Origin: Rufibacter roseolus
GTDB taxonomy: Bacteria; Bacteroidota; Bacteroidia; Cytophagales; Hymenobacteraceae
Reading direction: 5' to 3'
Length of the DNA stretch: 64,000 nucleotides
Assembly: GCF_017916365.1 (NCBI RefSeq)
Contig: NZ_JAFMSU010000001.1
Coordinates: 124,001-188,000, forward strand
Shown: one piece after another, positions 19,161 through 27,746 of the stretch
Position numbering within the stretch: position 1 is the first letter of the stretch
How the letters are laid out: each line of letters starts with the position of its first letter
Notes under the pieces: generated by a model
Seen by the model: only the letters and a program-made list of their open reading frames with translations
What the model was told of the DNA's origin: nothing
The model's database searches: none
Position numbers and translations under genes: made by a program

Positions 19161-20054
19161 CTATACGTGCACGTGGCGCTCTGCATGGTAAGATGAACGC
19201 ACCAAAGGACCGGACTCAACGTACTTCAATCCGCGGCTCAGGCCTTCTTCGCGGTAATGGGCGAACAGGTCCGGGTGGATGAACTCGGCTACCTCAATAT
19301 GCATCTTCGTAGGCTGCAGGTACTGGCCCAAGGTAAGGATATCCAGACCGTTGGCAGCCAGGTCATCCATGGCTTCGTACACCTGATCTTTGGTTTCGCC
19401 CAGGCCCAGCATGATGCCGCTCTTGGTACGCTTGCCGTACGCTTTGGTACGCTTGATCTGCTCTAAGCTGCGGTCATATTTGGCCTGCGGACGTACCTGG
19501 CGGTACAGGTTTCTCACAGTCTCCATGTTGTGCGAAACCACTTCCTGCCCGGCAGAAATCATCACCTCCAGCGCTTCCCAGTTCGCTTTCACGTCTGGGA
19601 TAAGCGTTTCAATGGTGGTTTCCGGCGAGAGGTTCTTGATCTGCACAACGGTTTCATGCCATACACTGGCGCCACGGTCTTTCAATTCGTCGCGGTTCAC
19701 CGAGGTGATCACGGCATGCTTCACGCCCATGAGTTGAATGGCTTCGGCCACGCGGCGAGGCTCATCCAGGTCATATTCGTTGGGGCGGCCTGTGGCCACG
19801 GCGCAGAAAGAACAGGAGCGGGTACATACGTTGCCCAGAATCATGAAGGTAGCCGTTCCGGCTCCCCAGCACTCTCCCATGTTAGGGCAGTTTCCGCTTT
19901 CGCAGATGGTATGTAGTTTATAGGTATCTACCAGTTGTCTGACTTTGGCGTATTCTTTACCCACGGGCAGTTTTACGCGCAGCCAGTCTGGCTTGCGGGT
20001 TTTAGTTTGAGCTTCTGCTGGTTGGATAACCGGCAACGCAATCAATTGATCCAT
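19161..20054 (-). CDS. lipA: Lipoyl synthase
   Basis: This 297-residue radical SAM enzyme inserts two sulfurs into octanoyl groups on lipoyl domains. Both iron-sulfur clusters are visible: the LipA-specific CxxxxCxxxxxC ([13 protein letters not shown] near residue 50) and the SAM-cluster CxxxCxxC (CTRSCSFC near residue 77). Later motifs VTSVNRDEL and GLGETKDQV are also diagnostic. Length is normal. Clients in this window would be the lipoylated partners of GcvP and of the 2-oxoacid dehydrogenase E1. No lipB is adjacent. A -7 box lies so close upstream (5 bp) that the mRNA may be leaderless. Confidence 0.97.
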   Translation of the reverse strand: MDQLIALPVIQPAEAQTKTRKPDWLRVKLPVGKEYAKVRQLVDTYKLHTICESGNCPNMGECWGAGTATFMILGNVCTRSCSFCAVATGRPNEYDLDEPRRVAEAIQLMGVKHAVITSVNRDELKDRGASVWHETVVQIKNLSPETTIETLIPDVKANWEALEVMISAGQEVVSHNMETVRNLYRQVRPQAKYDRSLEQIKRTKAYGKRTKSGIMLGLGETKDQVYEAMDDLAANGLDILTLGQYLQPTKMHIEVAEFIHPDLFAHYREEGLSRGLKYVESGPLVRSSYHAERHVHV

Positions 20055-20058
20055 GCTG

Positions 20059-20066
20059 CAAAGGTA
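20059..20066 (-). promoter_or_regulatory. -7 box directly before lipA (TACCTTTG)
   Basis: On the minus strand TACCTTTG, a full match to TAnnTTTG, ends only 4-5 bp before the lipA ATG. If used, transcription would begin at or next to the start codon. Confidence 0.5.
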
Positions 20067-20114
20067 CTAAGTGAGGAGCGGATAGGCAAAAAACAGCCAA
20101 AGGGAAAGGATCGT

Positions 20115-20942
20115 TCAACGGCGGCGCCCGTAATACAGGGTCAGGTACACAGACATGAAGGTGTTGCGCTTAGGGGCACCGGGAATCATGGTCATATCGC
20201 CGGCAAAAGCCTCTACCAGCATACCCACCTCAATCCCGGTCACGCTTTCCATGTAACGGCCATACTCAAAAGAAACGCCGGCCTTGGCATTGGCACCTAC
20301 CCTGAAACTGGGTTCGCTCAGACCTTTGAACACCCCTGGGGCTCCCACAATCAGACCTTCGTTTGTGTGGATATTGGGGTCATACTGCTCCGTGCTGATC
20401 ATGACCGGACCTACCAGGTAATATTGCTGGGTTCTGGGATCCAGGACGTAATTGCTGCGGTCGTATTCAATAAAGTAGGGCGCCATAATGCCGATGGAGG
20501 GCCCGCCGGCTATTACCCCGTTCACCTGCACGCCAGATTCTGCGGCCTTTTTAAAGAAGGTGTACTCGCGGCCGTACTGCGGCCTGAGCACAAACAGGTA
20601 ATTGCTTTTACCCCGCACAAAGGAGGCGCCGTTCTGCAGGTTCTGGACCGGTCTCTCTTTGGGATGCTTTACCTCTACCCCCTCCAGGGCCCAGAAATGA
20701 TACCAATTCCCTTCCAGATGGTAGACCTGCTTGATCATGGCTCCGCCCAGGAGGCCACCATTGGAGTTGAAGTTCAGCCCGTAGGTAAACTCCCTGGAAT
20801 AGCCTTCTTCTTCCTCAACGGTCTGGGCCATGGCCAAACCAACCGGAAGAAAGGATATGATGGCAAGCACAAGTAGAATTCTGCGCACAGGAAAGAAGGC
20901 TAAGGTTTGTTTAAATGTAAATAACTTTACAGGCACCTGCAA
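20115..20942 (-). CDS. Hypothetical outer-membrane beta-barrel protein
   Basis: The frame from a TTG at 20942 has 275 residues. A signal peptide is clear (ILLVLAIISFLPVGLAMAQ), and a GTG just before RRILL is an alternative start. The mature part opens with acidic residues (TVEEEEGYSREF), then short amphipathic strands with Gly/Tyr/Asn turns (YGLNFNSNGGLLGGAMI) and ends YLTLYYGRRR with a terminal aromatic strand, as in small outer-membrane barrels of Bacteroidota. No specific family was recognised. It lies 60 bp upstream of lipA on the same strand. Confidence 0.65.
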   Translation of the reverse strand: MQVPVKLFTFKQTLAFFPVRRILLVLAIISFLPVGLAMAQTVEEEEGYSREFTYGLNFNSNGGLLGGAMIKQVYHLEGNWYHFWALEGVEVKHPKERPVQNLQNGASFVRGKSNYLFVLRPQYGREYTFFKKAAESGVQVNGVIAGGPSIGIMAPYFIEYDRSNYVLDPRTQQYYLVGPVMISTEQYDPNIHTNEGLIVGAPGVFKGLSEPSFRVGANAKAGVSFEYGRYMESVTGIEVGMLVEAFAGDMTMIPGAPKRNTFMSVYLTLYYGRRR

Positions 20943-21296
20943 ATCTTAAATAGTAAGACAATCAGTTCAAAGGACACCAATGCCCCGGGCTCACTCAGCC
21001 CCTAAACACGCTACTTTCACGTCCTGCCCTCCTTCCGGAAAGATACCCAGACAAGAAAGGCAACCGCCAGGTGACAGATCAGCAGTACTCCAGTCCATCA
21101 GGATTAAATCCTCAGCGAACAGAAGCTTCAGCAAGTCTCCGGCGCAAGTTTAACAAGTAGCGGGAAAGCAATGTTTGAAAATCCGGTTCCTGGCAGGTTG
21201 TTTCCCTTTCTCCCTGTTCCTACGCCAGCTAATCTGTTGCGTTCCAAGGGACTTAGCCTTGGTATAGAACGAATTATCTCACATATTTGATATAAT
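20943..21296. other. Intergenic stretch, no gene supported
   Basis: About 350 bp with no convincing coding sequence. A 73-codon minus-strand frame begins inside the terminator at 21297-21347 and is rejected. The promoter of the barrel protein gene should be here. Confidence 0.5.
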
Positions 21297-21347
21297 AAAA
21301 ACCCCAAAGAAAGTATTTTATAAAGACCTGCTTTCTTCGGGGTTTTC
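21297..21347 (-). terminator. Terminator after the ytxJ gene
   Basis: AAAACCCC-AAAGAAAG pairs with CTTTCTTC-GGGGTTTT with a mismatch, and the minus-strand end is T-rich. It lies 7 bp after the ytxJ stop. Confidence 0.75.
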
Positions 21348-21353
21348 ACTTAC

Positions 21354-21692
21354 TCAGGAAGCCAGTTTCTTTACTTCCTGCAGGCTTATTCCCAGGTGGG
21401 AACCATGGTACTGGCACTGCCCGTCTTTGATGAGCAATAACTGCGGCGACTCATGCCTCACGTCAAAGGATTGGGCAATCTCATTTGACACCGGCCGGTA
21501 GTTCAATAAATCAAGGTAGTAAGGCTTCACGTTAGCCAGGCCCGCATCGGCCCACTGGCGCTCCAGCCGACTTTTGGCCGTGGCACTGATAGAACACGTG
21601 GTGCTGTGCTTGAAAATAACTACCGGTTGCTCTTTTGACTCTTCTTTAATCTGCTCTATCTGCTCAATGCTGTTTATCTGGTTCCACTGCAT
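21354..21692 (-). CDS. ytxJ: Monothiol bacilliredoxin BrxC/YtxJ family
   Basis: The 112-residue thioredoxin-fold protein has the motif KHSTTCSISATAK, with a single active Cys (TCS), and a cis-Pro region ESPQLLLIKDG. This fits the YtxJ/DUF2847 family. In Firmicutes it is a bacilliredoxin that removes bacillithiol from proteins, and Bacteroidota such as this one also make bacillithiol. It therefore suggests a bacillithiol redox system, whose biosynthetic genes are not in the window. It is followed by a terminator, and the upstream small secreted protein genes on the same strand end 37 bp away. Confidence 0.85.
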   Translation of the reverse strand: MQWNQINSIEQIEQIKEESKEQPVVIFKHSTTCSISATAKSRLERQWADAGLANVKPYYLDLLNYRPVSNEIAQSFDVRHESPQLLLIKDGQCQYHGSHLGISLQEVKKLAS

Positions 21693-21729
21693 AATTTCTG
21701 ATCTGTAATTAACTTAAAAAATGAACGCC

Positions 21730-22065
21730 TCAGCTTTTTCTGGCCCGCGTTGCCGCGTTCTTTCTGGTAAATACCTTGGGTTTGATGACCGCTGTCCCAT
21801 CTTCGTTGATGGGCATAAGGTCTCTTTTCCTGCTCTTTTTCAGTTTACGGCCACTTTCGCCTTTCCGGTGGTTGTACGCACTCACATCCAGATGTGATTC
21901 ACTGTAGTCGGTCTCCACCCGTTTGGCTTCCCTGAGGCTGTTCTTCAGTTGCCGCTTCTGCTGCTTGGGACTAAGGTAAGCGGTCTGGGCCTGCGCCGAG
22001 GACGCTATGCCGAATACCAGCGCCACAACAGCGCACAAGAAAATAAGGGGTAGCTTGTGTTTCAT
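21730..22065 (-). CDS. Small exported basic protein
   Basis: The 111-residue product has a Sec signal peptide (LIFLCAVVALVFGIASSAQA) and a mature chain very rich in Lys and Arg (KQQKRQLKNSLREAKRVE, later GRKLKKSRKRD). No family is recognised. The start overlaps the end of the upstream lipoprotein gene by 4 bp (ATGA type), so the two are translationally coupled. It could bind acidic surface polymers or nucleic acid, but this is a guess from charge only. Confidence 0.65.
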   Translation of the reverse strand: MKHKLPLIFLCAVVALVFGIASSAQAQTAYLSPKQQKRQLKNSLREAKRVETDYSESHLDVSAYNHRKGESGRKLKKSRKRDLMPINEDGTAVIKPKVFTRKNAATRARKS

Positions 22066-22355
22066 CCTAGTCCTACTTTTTCCAAGAGGCTTTGCTTGCG
22101 TTTAGGGGTGGGAATGCGGGTTTTCTTTTTCTTGAGCAATCCCTGTTTGTCATACTCCATGTCCCGACCACCGTAATCACGGCCTTCGTTCGCCTGGTCT
22201 TCCTGGGTGACCTCTTTCTTCTTGAACATGCCAAACATAGAACCCTTCTTCTTCCCGGAGACATCCGGGCAGGCGATTCTGCTGGAGTTACATGCTCCCA
22301 AAGTCAGCCCTATGGACAACACCACAAGCCCTACGGCAAAGCGCATCTTTATCAT
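22062..22355 (-). CDS. Small Lys-rich lipoprotein
   Basis: This 97-residue lipoprotein has a signal ending LTLGACNSSR (Cys near 22) and a mature part with Lys clusters (SGKKKGSMFGMFKKKEV, LLKKKKTRIPTPKRKQS). A second ATG three codons in is possible. The KKKGSM motif is shared with the small protein at 31198-31434. It overlaps the following gene by 4 bp, so the two form an operon that may continue into ytxJ. Function unknown. Confidence 0.65.
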   Translation of the reverse strand: MIKMRFAVGLVVLSIGLTLGACNSSRIACPDVSGKKKGSMFGMFKKKEVTQEDQANEGRDYGGRDMEYDKQGLLKKKKTRIPTPKRKQSLLEKVGLG

Positions 22356-22411
22356 ACCTAATATTCAACTTATGGTATACGTGTACCAACCTTTGTTGGC
22401 TATACCTGTTT

Positions 22412-22451
22412 CTGTTTTAAGGCCGCTTTAGAGAAAACAACCCTAAAATAG
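22412..22451. repeat. Dispersed palindromic repeat, copy 6
   Basis: CTGTTTTAAGGCCGCTTT pairs with GAAAACAACCCTAAAATAG with mismatches. It lies between the E1 gene stop (11 bp away) and the small lipoprotein gene. Confidence 0.7.
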
Positions 22452-22461
22452 ACCAGATGAC

Positions 22462-24441
22462 TTAGAAACTCAGTAAGGCCTCTACCTTTTCGCGCAAGCG
22501 CTTCACCGGCAGGAACTCCTGCTCCAGCGGCGGCGCAAACGGGATAGCGGTGTCCAGGCCACCCACGCGCACCACCGGCCCATCTAACTGGGTGAAGCAG
22601 TTCTCCGAGATCCAGGCGGCGATCTCCGCGCCTATGCCTCCGGTAAGCGTGTCTTCGTGCAGCACAATCACGCGGCCGGTTTTGGTTACGGTCTGGCGCA
22701 CGGCCTCTTTGTCCCAAGGCAGCAGCGAACGCAAATCCAGGATATCAGCGGATACCTCTGGCATGGTGTTCAGGAGCTGCTTGGCCCAGTGCACGCCCAT
22801 GCCGTAGGTGATGATGGAGAAGTCATTTCCTTCCTGCGCCAACCTCGCCCGCCCGATCTCTACGGTGTAGTAATCGTCTGGAATGGCTTCTGACAAGGCG
22901 CGGTACAGCAGTTTGTGCTCAAAGAACATCACCGGGTTCGGGTCCTCGATGGCGGCGTTCAGCAGGCCTTTGGCGTCATAGGGCGTGGACGGGTACACGA
23001 TCTTGAGGCCCGGCGTATGGAAAAACCAAGCCTCGTTGCTCTGAGAGTGGAACGGACCGGCCGCGGCGCCCGCGCCCGTAGGCATGCGTACCACCACATC
23101 GGCGTTCTGGCCCCAGCGGTAGTGGCTTTTGGCCAGGTTGTTCACAATCTGGCTGAAACCAGCGCTCACGAAATCGGCGAACTGCATCTCAATCACTGAC
23201 TTTTTCTTCCGGATAGACATGCCCAATCCGATGCCCAAGATAGCCGATTCGCATAAAGGCGTGTTGCGGATGCGCTCTTTCCCGAACTTGTCCACAAAGC
23301 CCTCGGTCACTTTGAAAACCCCTCCGTACTCCGCAATATCCTGACCCATAATCACCAGATCGGGGTAACGCTCCAGGCTTTGGCGCAGGGAATCTGAGAT
23401 GGCATCCACGAAACGGCGCTCTGAGCGGGCGCTGTCTTTGGGCTTGATCACCTCCTGGATGAACGGCTGGTACATATCGGCGAGCTCTTCCCTTACATCC
23501 GGGGTAGGCATGGGTGTGCTGTGCGCCACTTCCAGCCCGCGCTCAATCTCCTCACGGAACTCCTCTCTGATTGCCGCCAGCGATTTAGGCGTGAGCACTT
23601 TCTCGTCCAGCAGGTACTTCTCAAAGTTCTCTACCGGGTCTTTCTTGCTCCAGCGCTCAAACAGCTCCTGTGGCACGTACTTGGTGCCGGAGGCCTCTTC
23701 GTGCCCACGCATTCTGAAGGTCATGGCCTCAATCAACATAGGGCGCGGATTCTTTCTGATGCTGTAGGCGGCCTGGCGTACGGTGTCATAGACCTCCAGC
23801 ACGTTGTTGCCGTCTATCTGCAGCGCATCAATGCCGTAGGCCGGGCCTTTGTCAATGAAGTACTGGCATTTGAACTGCTCGTTGCTGGGCGTAGACAAAC
23901 CGTAGCCGTTGTTCTCGATCATGAAGATCACGGGCAGTCCCCACACGGCGGCCACGTTGAGCGCCTCGTGGAAGTCGCCTTCGCTGGCGCCGCCGTCTCC
24001 GCTGTACACCAGGGTTACTTTCTCGCGTTTGTCCAGCATCTCAGCTAAGGCAATGCCGTCAGCTACAGCCAGTTGCGGTCCCAGGTGCGAGATCATGCCC
24101 ACAATGTGGTGATCGTTCGTCCCGAAGTGGAAAGAACGGTCGCGACCTTTGGTGAAACCGGTTTTCTTGCCCTGGAACTGGGCAAACAGGCGGTCCAACG
24201 GAATGTCGCGGCAGGTGAAAACGCCCAGGTTGCGGTGCAGGGGCAGAATGTATTCATCGGGCTCCAAAGCCAGGGTAGAACCCACGGAGATAGCCTCCTG
24301 CCCGATGCCCGAGAACCACTTGCTCACCTTGCCCTGGCGCAGCAGAATCAGCATTTTCTCCTCAATCATGCGGGGTTTGAGAATGCCCCGGTACAGGTGC
24401 AGCAGATCGTCGTCTGTATAGTCTTTTCGGTTGAATTTCAT
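22462..24441 (-). CDS. 2-oxoacid (branched-chain type) dehydrogenase E1, fused alpha and beta subunits
   Basis: The 659-residue chain joins an E1 alpha part (about 1-320) and an E1 beta part (about 335-659). The alpha part has the thiamine diphosphate motif GDGGASEGDFHEALNVA...NN near residues 168-196 and GHEEASGTKY. The beta part has GQDIAEYGGVFKVTEG, EMQFADF and LRSLLPWDKEAV. Such fused chains are typical of Bacteroidota and are annotated as 2-oxoisovalerate or pyruvate-type E1. They decarboxylate a 2-oxoacid and pass the acyl group to a lipoylated E2, which is not in this window. The link to branched chains is by family resemblance, and substrate specificity is not shown by sequence. Confidence 0.9.
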   Translation of the reverse strand: MKFNRKDYTDDDLLHLYRGILKPRMIEEKMLILLRQGKVSKWFSGIGQEAISVGSTLALEPDEYILPLHRNLGVFTCRDIPLDRLFAQFQGKKTGFTKGRDRSFHFGTNDHHIVGMISHLGPQLAVADGIALAEMLDKREKVTLVYSGDGGASEGDFHEALNVAAVWGLPVIFMIENNGYGLSTPSNEQFKCQYFIDKGPAYGIDALQIDGNNVLEVYDTVRQAAYSIRKNPRPMLIEAMTFRMRGHEEASGTKYVPQELFERWSKKDPVENFEKYLLDEKVLTPKSLAAIREEFREEIERGLEVAHSTPMPTPDVREELADMYQPFIQEVIKPKDSARSERRFVDAISDSLRQSLERYPDLVIMGQDIAEYGGVFKVTEGFVDKFGKERIRNTPLCESAILGIGLGMSIRKKKSVIEMQFADFVSAGFSQIVNNLAKSHYRWGQNADVVVRMPTGAGAAAGPFHSQSNEAWFFHTPGLKIVYPSTPYDAKGLLNAAIEDPNPVMFFEHKLLYRALSEAIPDDYYTVEIGRARLAQEGNDFSIITYGMGVHWAKQLLNTMPEVSADILDLRSLLPWDKEAVRQTVTKTGRVIVLHEDTLTGGIGAEIAAWISENCFTQLDGPVVRVGGLDTAIPFAPPLEQEFLPVKRLREKVEALLSF

Positions 24442-24522
24442 GGTTTTCGCGTTTTCTGCGAGGCGTAAATTTACGGCAATCCCTGATGGGGCGAAATAGT
24501 AGCCTAGTTATTTTTACTTTTG

Positions 24523-24561
24523 CCGTTTAGAGGCCAGTTTAGGGAAATTATGCTAAAAACG
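24523..24561. repeat. Dispersed palindromic repeat, copy 7
   Basis: CCGTTTAGAGGCCAGTTT is opposed by AAATTATGCTAAAAACG. A perfect -7 type box (TACTTTTG, 24515-24522) touches its left side, although no plus-strand gene follows within 1 kb. From 24562 to 24767 nothing else was seen. Confidence 0.7.
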
Positions 24562-24767
24562 ACCTTCAACCTGGGTTTGGTCTGCGCGGCTAAACCATAT
24601 ACCTGATTTATTTAACGAAATGAACGCGAAAGCTATCCATCCTATTACCAGCTAAACTAGCGCGACTGCAAGAAGCAGGAAGAACGTTCACCAAAACGAG
24701 CAAATAAGCATCCATAAAGCCTTATCCTGGAGATAACTACTTCACAGACAAACCAAGGCACATAAAA

Positions 24768-24804
24768 AACCCTCGCACCTCTCAAATGAAAGAAGCGAGG
24801 GTAA
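24768..24804 (-). terminator. Terminator after the NTF2-like gene
   Basis: An 8-bp stem (ACCCTCGC / GCGAGGGT) with an 18-nt loop ends on the minus strand in a T-run, 27 bp after the gene's stop. Confidence 0.75.
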
Positions 24805-24829
24805 ATAATTTACGTTAGGCTTGATACCC

Positions 24830-25294
24830 TTAATTCACCGCATTCACAATAGCTTCTAACTGAGCGTTAGTTGGTGTCACGTTAAAGCTGAGAACATTGA
24901 TTTTCCAGGAGTCTCCGTCTTTGATCAAATGGCTTACCAAGCGCCAGGGAATATTGGGCGTAAACGTATCCATCTTAAACTGCTCAATCACCGTGGCAGA
25001 GGTAGCGCTCTCATCAATCTTTATTTCCCGGAGGTCTACCTTATGGTTGGAAACTTTCACCGTGGAATCCCCAAGCACCTGCGCCATGTAATCTGAATAT
25101 TGTTGCTTATCAAACAACTCCGTTGGGTCTGTAGCACTAAAGTGTCCGTCTTCAGCAAGCAAAGTAGCCATTTCTGTGGCTTGTTTATTCGCCAGGGAAG
25201 AATGGAATCTGTCCATTACTTCAGAGACATTGGCATGGGATGCAGTAAGGTTATCAGGGGCTTCCTGGTCTGTTGTTGACAAGATGTTTTCCAT
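24830..25294 (-). CDS. NTF2-like / SnoaL-type protein
   Basis: The 154-residue soluble protein has the pattern of the NTF2-like cone fold: a helix MDRFHSSLANKQATEMATLLAEDG, given in parts as helix, then turn LAEDGHF, then strands ending KIDESATSATVIEQF and LIKDGDSWKINVLSF. The family includes isomerases, hydrolases and binding proteins and has no universal active site, so no reaction can be given. No signal peptide. A 250-bp AT-rich promoter region lies upstream and a terminator lies downstream, so it is a single-gene unit. Confidence 0.75.
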   Translation of the reverse strand: MENILSTTDQEAPDNLTASHANVSEVMDRFHSSLANKQATEMATLLAEDGHFSATDPTELFDKQQYSDYMAQVLGDSTVKVSNHKVDLREIKIDESATSATVIEQFKMDTFTPNIPWRLVSHLIKDGDSWKINVLSFNVTPTNAQLEAIVNAVN

Positions 25295-25541
25295 AAAATG
25301 TAATTATAGATTTTAGATATTTATTTACTAAACATAACCTTATTTAATTACATAAAAAAATGGATATGTTCAAATGCAACAATAAACAACCCACCTCTTG
25401 AAACACTGAGGTATTTACGTGTGTTTCACTGCTATTACCGCTAACTACCCTCTTTCTTGGAGGCAACTTTAATTTTCAGACTGGGTTTACGTACTTTCGT
25501 ACATTGTCTCCCCCTATCATTAAGAGAGGACACCTTTGATT

Positions 25542-26825
25542 ATGATTCAGTATAAAGAATTCACTTTAGATAATGGCCTGCGCTGCATTGTGCACGAAGA
25601 TACCACCACGCCGCTGGCGGTTTTGAACGTGCTCTACAATGTGGGTTCCCGCGATGAGGACGAGACCCACACTGGTTTCGCCCACCTGTTTGAGCACCTG
25701 ATGTTCAGCGGATCGGTGAACGTGCCCAACTACGACGAACCCTTGCAACTGGCCGGCGGAGAAAACAACGCCTTCACCTCGCCGGATATTACCAACTACT
25801 ACCTCACCGTACCGGCTCAGAACATTGAGACTGGCTTCTGGCTGGAGTCTGACCGCATGCTGGATCTGGCGTTCAGCGAGAACGGCCTGGAAGTGCAGCG
25901 CAAAGTGGTGGTAGAGGAGTTCAAGCAGAATTACCTGAACCAACCCTACGGCGATGTCTGGCTCAAACTTCGGCCGCTGGCTTACCAGCACCACCCCTAC
26001 AAATGGGCGACCATCGGGAAAGAGATCAGCCACATTGAGAACGCGGTAATGGATGATGTGCGGACCTTTTTCAAGAAACATTACTCACCCGCCAACGCCA
26101 TTCTGGTACTTGCCGGCAACATCACCTTTGAGCGCGCCAGGGAACTCACCGAGAAATGGTTTGGGCCTATCCCCGGCGGCGTGAAATACGAGCGCAACCT
26201 GGCCCAGGAGCCCCGCCAAACTGAGGCCCGCTATCTGGAAGTAGAGGCCGAGGTGCCTCTCACCGCGCTCTACAAAGCCTACCACATGCCGGCCCGCACT
26301 AGCCCAGACTACTACGCCGCCGATCTGTTGAGCGATGTGCTGGGCCACGGCGACTCTTCCCGCCTTTACCAGGAGCTGGTGAAAGAGCAGAAACTGTTCA
26401 ATTCCATCTCCTCGTTTGTGACCGGCTCCATGGACCCGGGCTTGCTCGTGATCCAGGGCAAACTGAACGTGGGCGTAGAACCGCAGGTCGCCAACGCCGC
26501 CATAGAAACCATCGTGGCCAGGATCAGGGCCGAGCACGTGAGCGAGGAGGAACTGCAGAAAGTGAAAAACAAAGCCGAGACCTCCATTGTCTTCTCCGAG
26601 ATTGAGCTCCTGAACCGTGCCTTGAACCTGGCCGTGGGCAAACTGATGGGTAACCCCAACTTCATCAACGAGGAAGGCGCCCTGGTACAGGCCGTCACCT
26701 CACAGGCCATCTACCAGCAGGCCCAGGAAATCCTGAGACCCGAGAACTGCTCTACCCTCATCTACAAAGCCGCTCCCGGCAGCGAGGCGCAAGAGGAGTT
26801 GGAAGAAGCTTTGGAACAGGATTAG
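25542..26825 (+). CDS. M16 family zinc metallopeptidase (single-domain pitrilysin type)
   Basis: From the ATG at 25542 (a TTG at 25536 is possible) the protein has 427 residues. The inverted zinc motif HxxEH is present (HTGFAHLFEHLMFSG near residue 50), with the distal Glu in EVQRKVVVEEFKQNY. The C-terminal half is the inactive M16 partner fold (LYKAYHMPARTSPDYYAADLL, in parts). Bacteroidota often have two neighbouring M16 genes, one with the zinc site and one with the R/Y pair. Here only one gene is present and the following DNA is repeats, so it may pair with a distant gene or with itself. No signal peptide is visible, so it is probably cytoplasmic. Confidence 0.9.
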   Translation: MIQYKEFTLDNGLRCIVHEDTTTPLAVLNVLYNVGSRDEDETHTGFAHLFEHLMFSGSVNVPNYDEPLQLAGGENNAFTSPDITNYYLTVPAQNIETGFWLESDRMLDLAFSENGLEVQRKVVVEEFKQNYLNQPYGDVWLKLRPLAYQHHPYKWATIGKEISHIENAVMDDVRTFFKKHYSPANAILVLAGNITFERARELTEKWFGPIPGGVKYERNLAQEPRQTEARYLEVEAEVPLTALYKAYHMPARTSPDYYAADLLSDVLGHGDSSRLYQELVKEQKLFNSISSFVTGSMDPGLLVIQGKLNVGVEPQVANAAIETIVARIRAEHVSEEELQKVKNKAETSIVFSEIELLNRALNLAVGKLMGNPNFINEEGALVQAVTSQAIYQQAQEILRPENCSTLIYKAAPGSEAQEELEEALEQD

Positions 26826-26828
26826 TTT

Positions 26829-26864
26829 GTTTAGGGACTGATTTTTAGAAATCAGCCCCTAAAT
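26829..26864. repeat. Dispersed palindromic repeat, copy 8
   Basis: TTTAGGGACTGATTT and AAATCAGCCCCTAAA are complementary except for one site around a TTAG loop. It starts 3 bp after the M16 gene stop, with no other terminator present, so it may serve as one. Confidence 0.85.
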
Positions 26865-26892
26865 GACCCCATCTGCTTTCTCTCTAATTTAT

Positions 26893-26982
26893 TGTCATCC
26901 TGAAAGGATCTTGTGAGCAAACGGTAGTAGGGCTTAATAAAAGCTATTCTAGTTCGCCCACAAGATCTTTCCAAGATGACAT
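26893..26982. repeat. MITE-like inverted repeat element (about 90 bp)
   Basis: The left arm (TGTCATCCTGAAAGGATCTT and on for 30 bp) is mirrored at 26953-26982 with about five mismatches, around a 30-bp centre. There is no coding capacity. The TGTCATCCTGAAAGGATC motif resembles short repeats I have seen widely in Bacteroidota genomes (recollection, not checked). It is a likely non-autonomous mobile element or the remnant of one. Confidence 0.75.
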
Positions 26983-26992
26983 AATTTATTAC

Positions 26993-27090
26993 CCTGCCTT
27001 TATTGGTGTTATCACCAACAAACCGCAGGAGCAGATATTGGCAAGGCCAGCGTAAACTGCTTGTTGGTGATAACACCAACAAGGGCAGGC
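26993..27090. repeat. Second inverted repeat element with TTGGTGTTATCACCAA arms (about 98 bp)
   Basis: CCTGCC followed by TTGGTGTTATCACCAACAA on the left is mirrored by TTGTTGGTGATAACACCAA and GGGCAGG on the right, about 40 bp apart. Each arm is itself a small hairpin (TTGGTG/CACCAA). It lies 10 bp after the previous element and 45 bp before the ispF start. Confidence 0.8.
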
Positions 27091-27135
27091 CTTACTCATC
27101 TAAAATCTCAAAATAAAGCAATCAATACCTCATTC

Positions 27136-27618
27136 ATGAGCTTTAACATAAGAACCGGCTTCGGCTATGACGTGCACCAATTGCAGGAAGGATTGGATTT
27201 CTGGCTGGGTGGCATTAAAATACCCCACACTCATGGCGCCCTGGGTCACTCAGATGCCGATGTCCTGATCCACGTGATTTGCGATGCCCTGCTGGGTGCC
27301 GCCAACCTGAGAGACATCGGTTACCATTTCTCAGACAGAGATCCTAAGTACAAAGGCATAGACAGCAAGATCCTGCTGCGCGAGGTCATGGAACTCATCC
27401 GGGAGAAAGGCTACGAGGTGGGCAACATTGATTCTACCGTCTGCCTGCAGGAACCTAAGGTGAACCCGCACATCCCTGGCATGAAAACCTGCCTGGCTGA
27501 GGTCATGGGTATTCCGGAGGATGATATCTCTATCAAGGCTACTACCACCGAGCAGCTTGGCTTTGTGGGCAAAAAGGAAGGCGTGGCCGCCTACGCCACG
27601 GTGCTGATCCATAAATAA
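27136..27618 (+). CDS. ispF: 2-C-methyl-D-erythritol 2,4-cyclodiphosphate synthase
   Basis: The ATG at 27136 gives 160 residues, the standard IspF length; the longer frame from 27061 runs through the repeat and is rejected. Zinc ligands are visible in GFGYDVHQL (Asp and His) and ALGHSDADVLIHVICDAL (His). Later signatures are NIDSTVCLQEPKV and IKATTTEQLGFVGKKEG. The enzyme makes the cyclic diphosphate of the MEP isoprenoid pathway from CDP-ME 2-phosphate. No ispD or other MEP gene is adjacent. The promoter region has been invaded or bordered by two repeat elements. Confidence 0.97.
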   Translation: MSFNIRTGFGYDVHQLQEGLDFWLGGIKIPHTHGALGHSDADVLIHVICDALLGAANLRDIGYHFSDRDPKYKGIDSKILLREVMELIREKGYEVGNIDSTVCLQEPKVNPHIPGMKTCLAEVMGIPEDDISIKATTTEQLGFVGKKEGVAAYATVLIHK

Positions 27619-27638
27619 GAACGACAACGATGCGGCAT

Positions 27639-27676
27639 CGTTTTTGCCCTGTTTTCCCAAAAACGGCCCCAAAACA
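27639..27676. repeat. Dispersed palindromic repeat, copy 9
   Basis: CGTTTTTGCCCTGTTTT is opposed by AAAAACGGCCCCAAAACAG around CCC. It lies 20 bp after the ispF stop. Confidence 0.75.
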
Positions 27677-27746
27677 GCTATCGTTTGTTCGTTACCCGAA
27701 AATTCAGTAGCATTAAGGTCTTATACCAGAACAACAAACAACCTCA

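Noticed and set aside
21128-21349. Minus-strand ORF of 73 codons
   Set aside because: It starts inside the terminator hairpin after ytxJ and has no family features.
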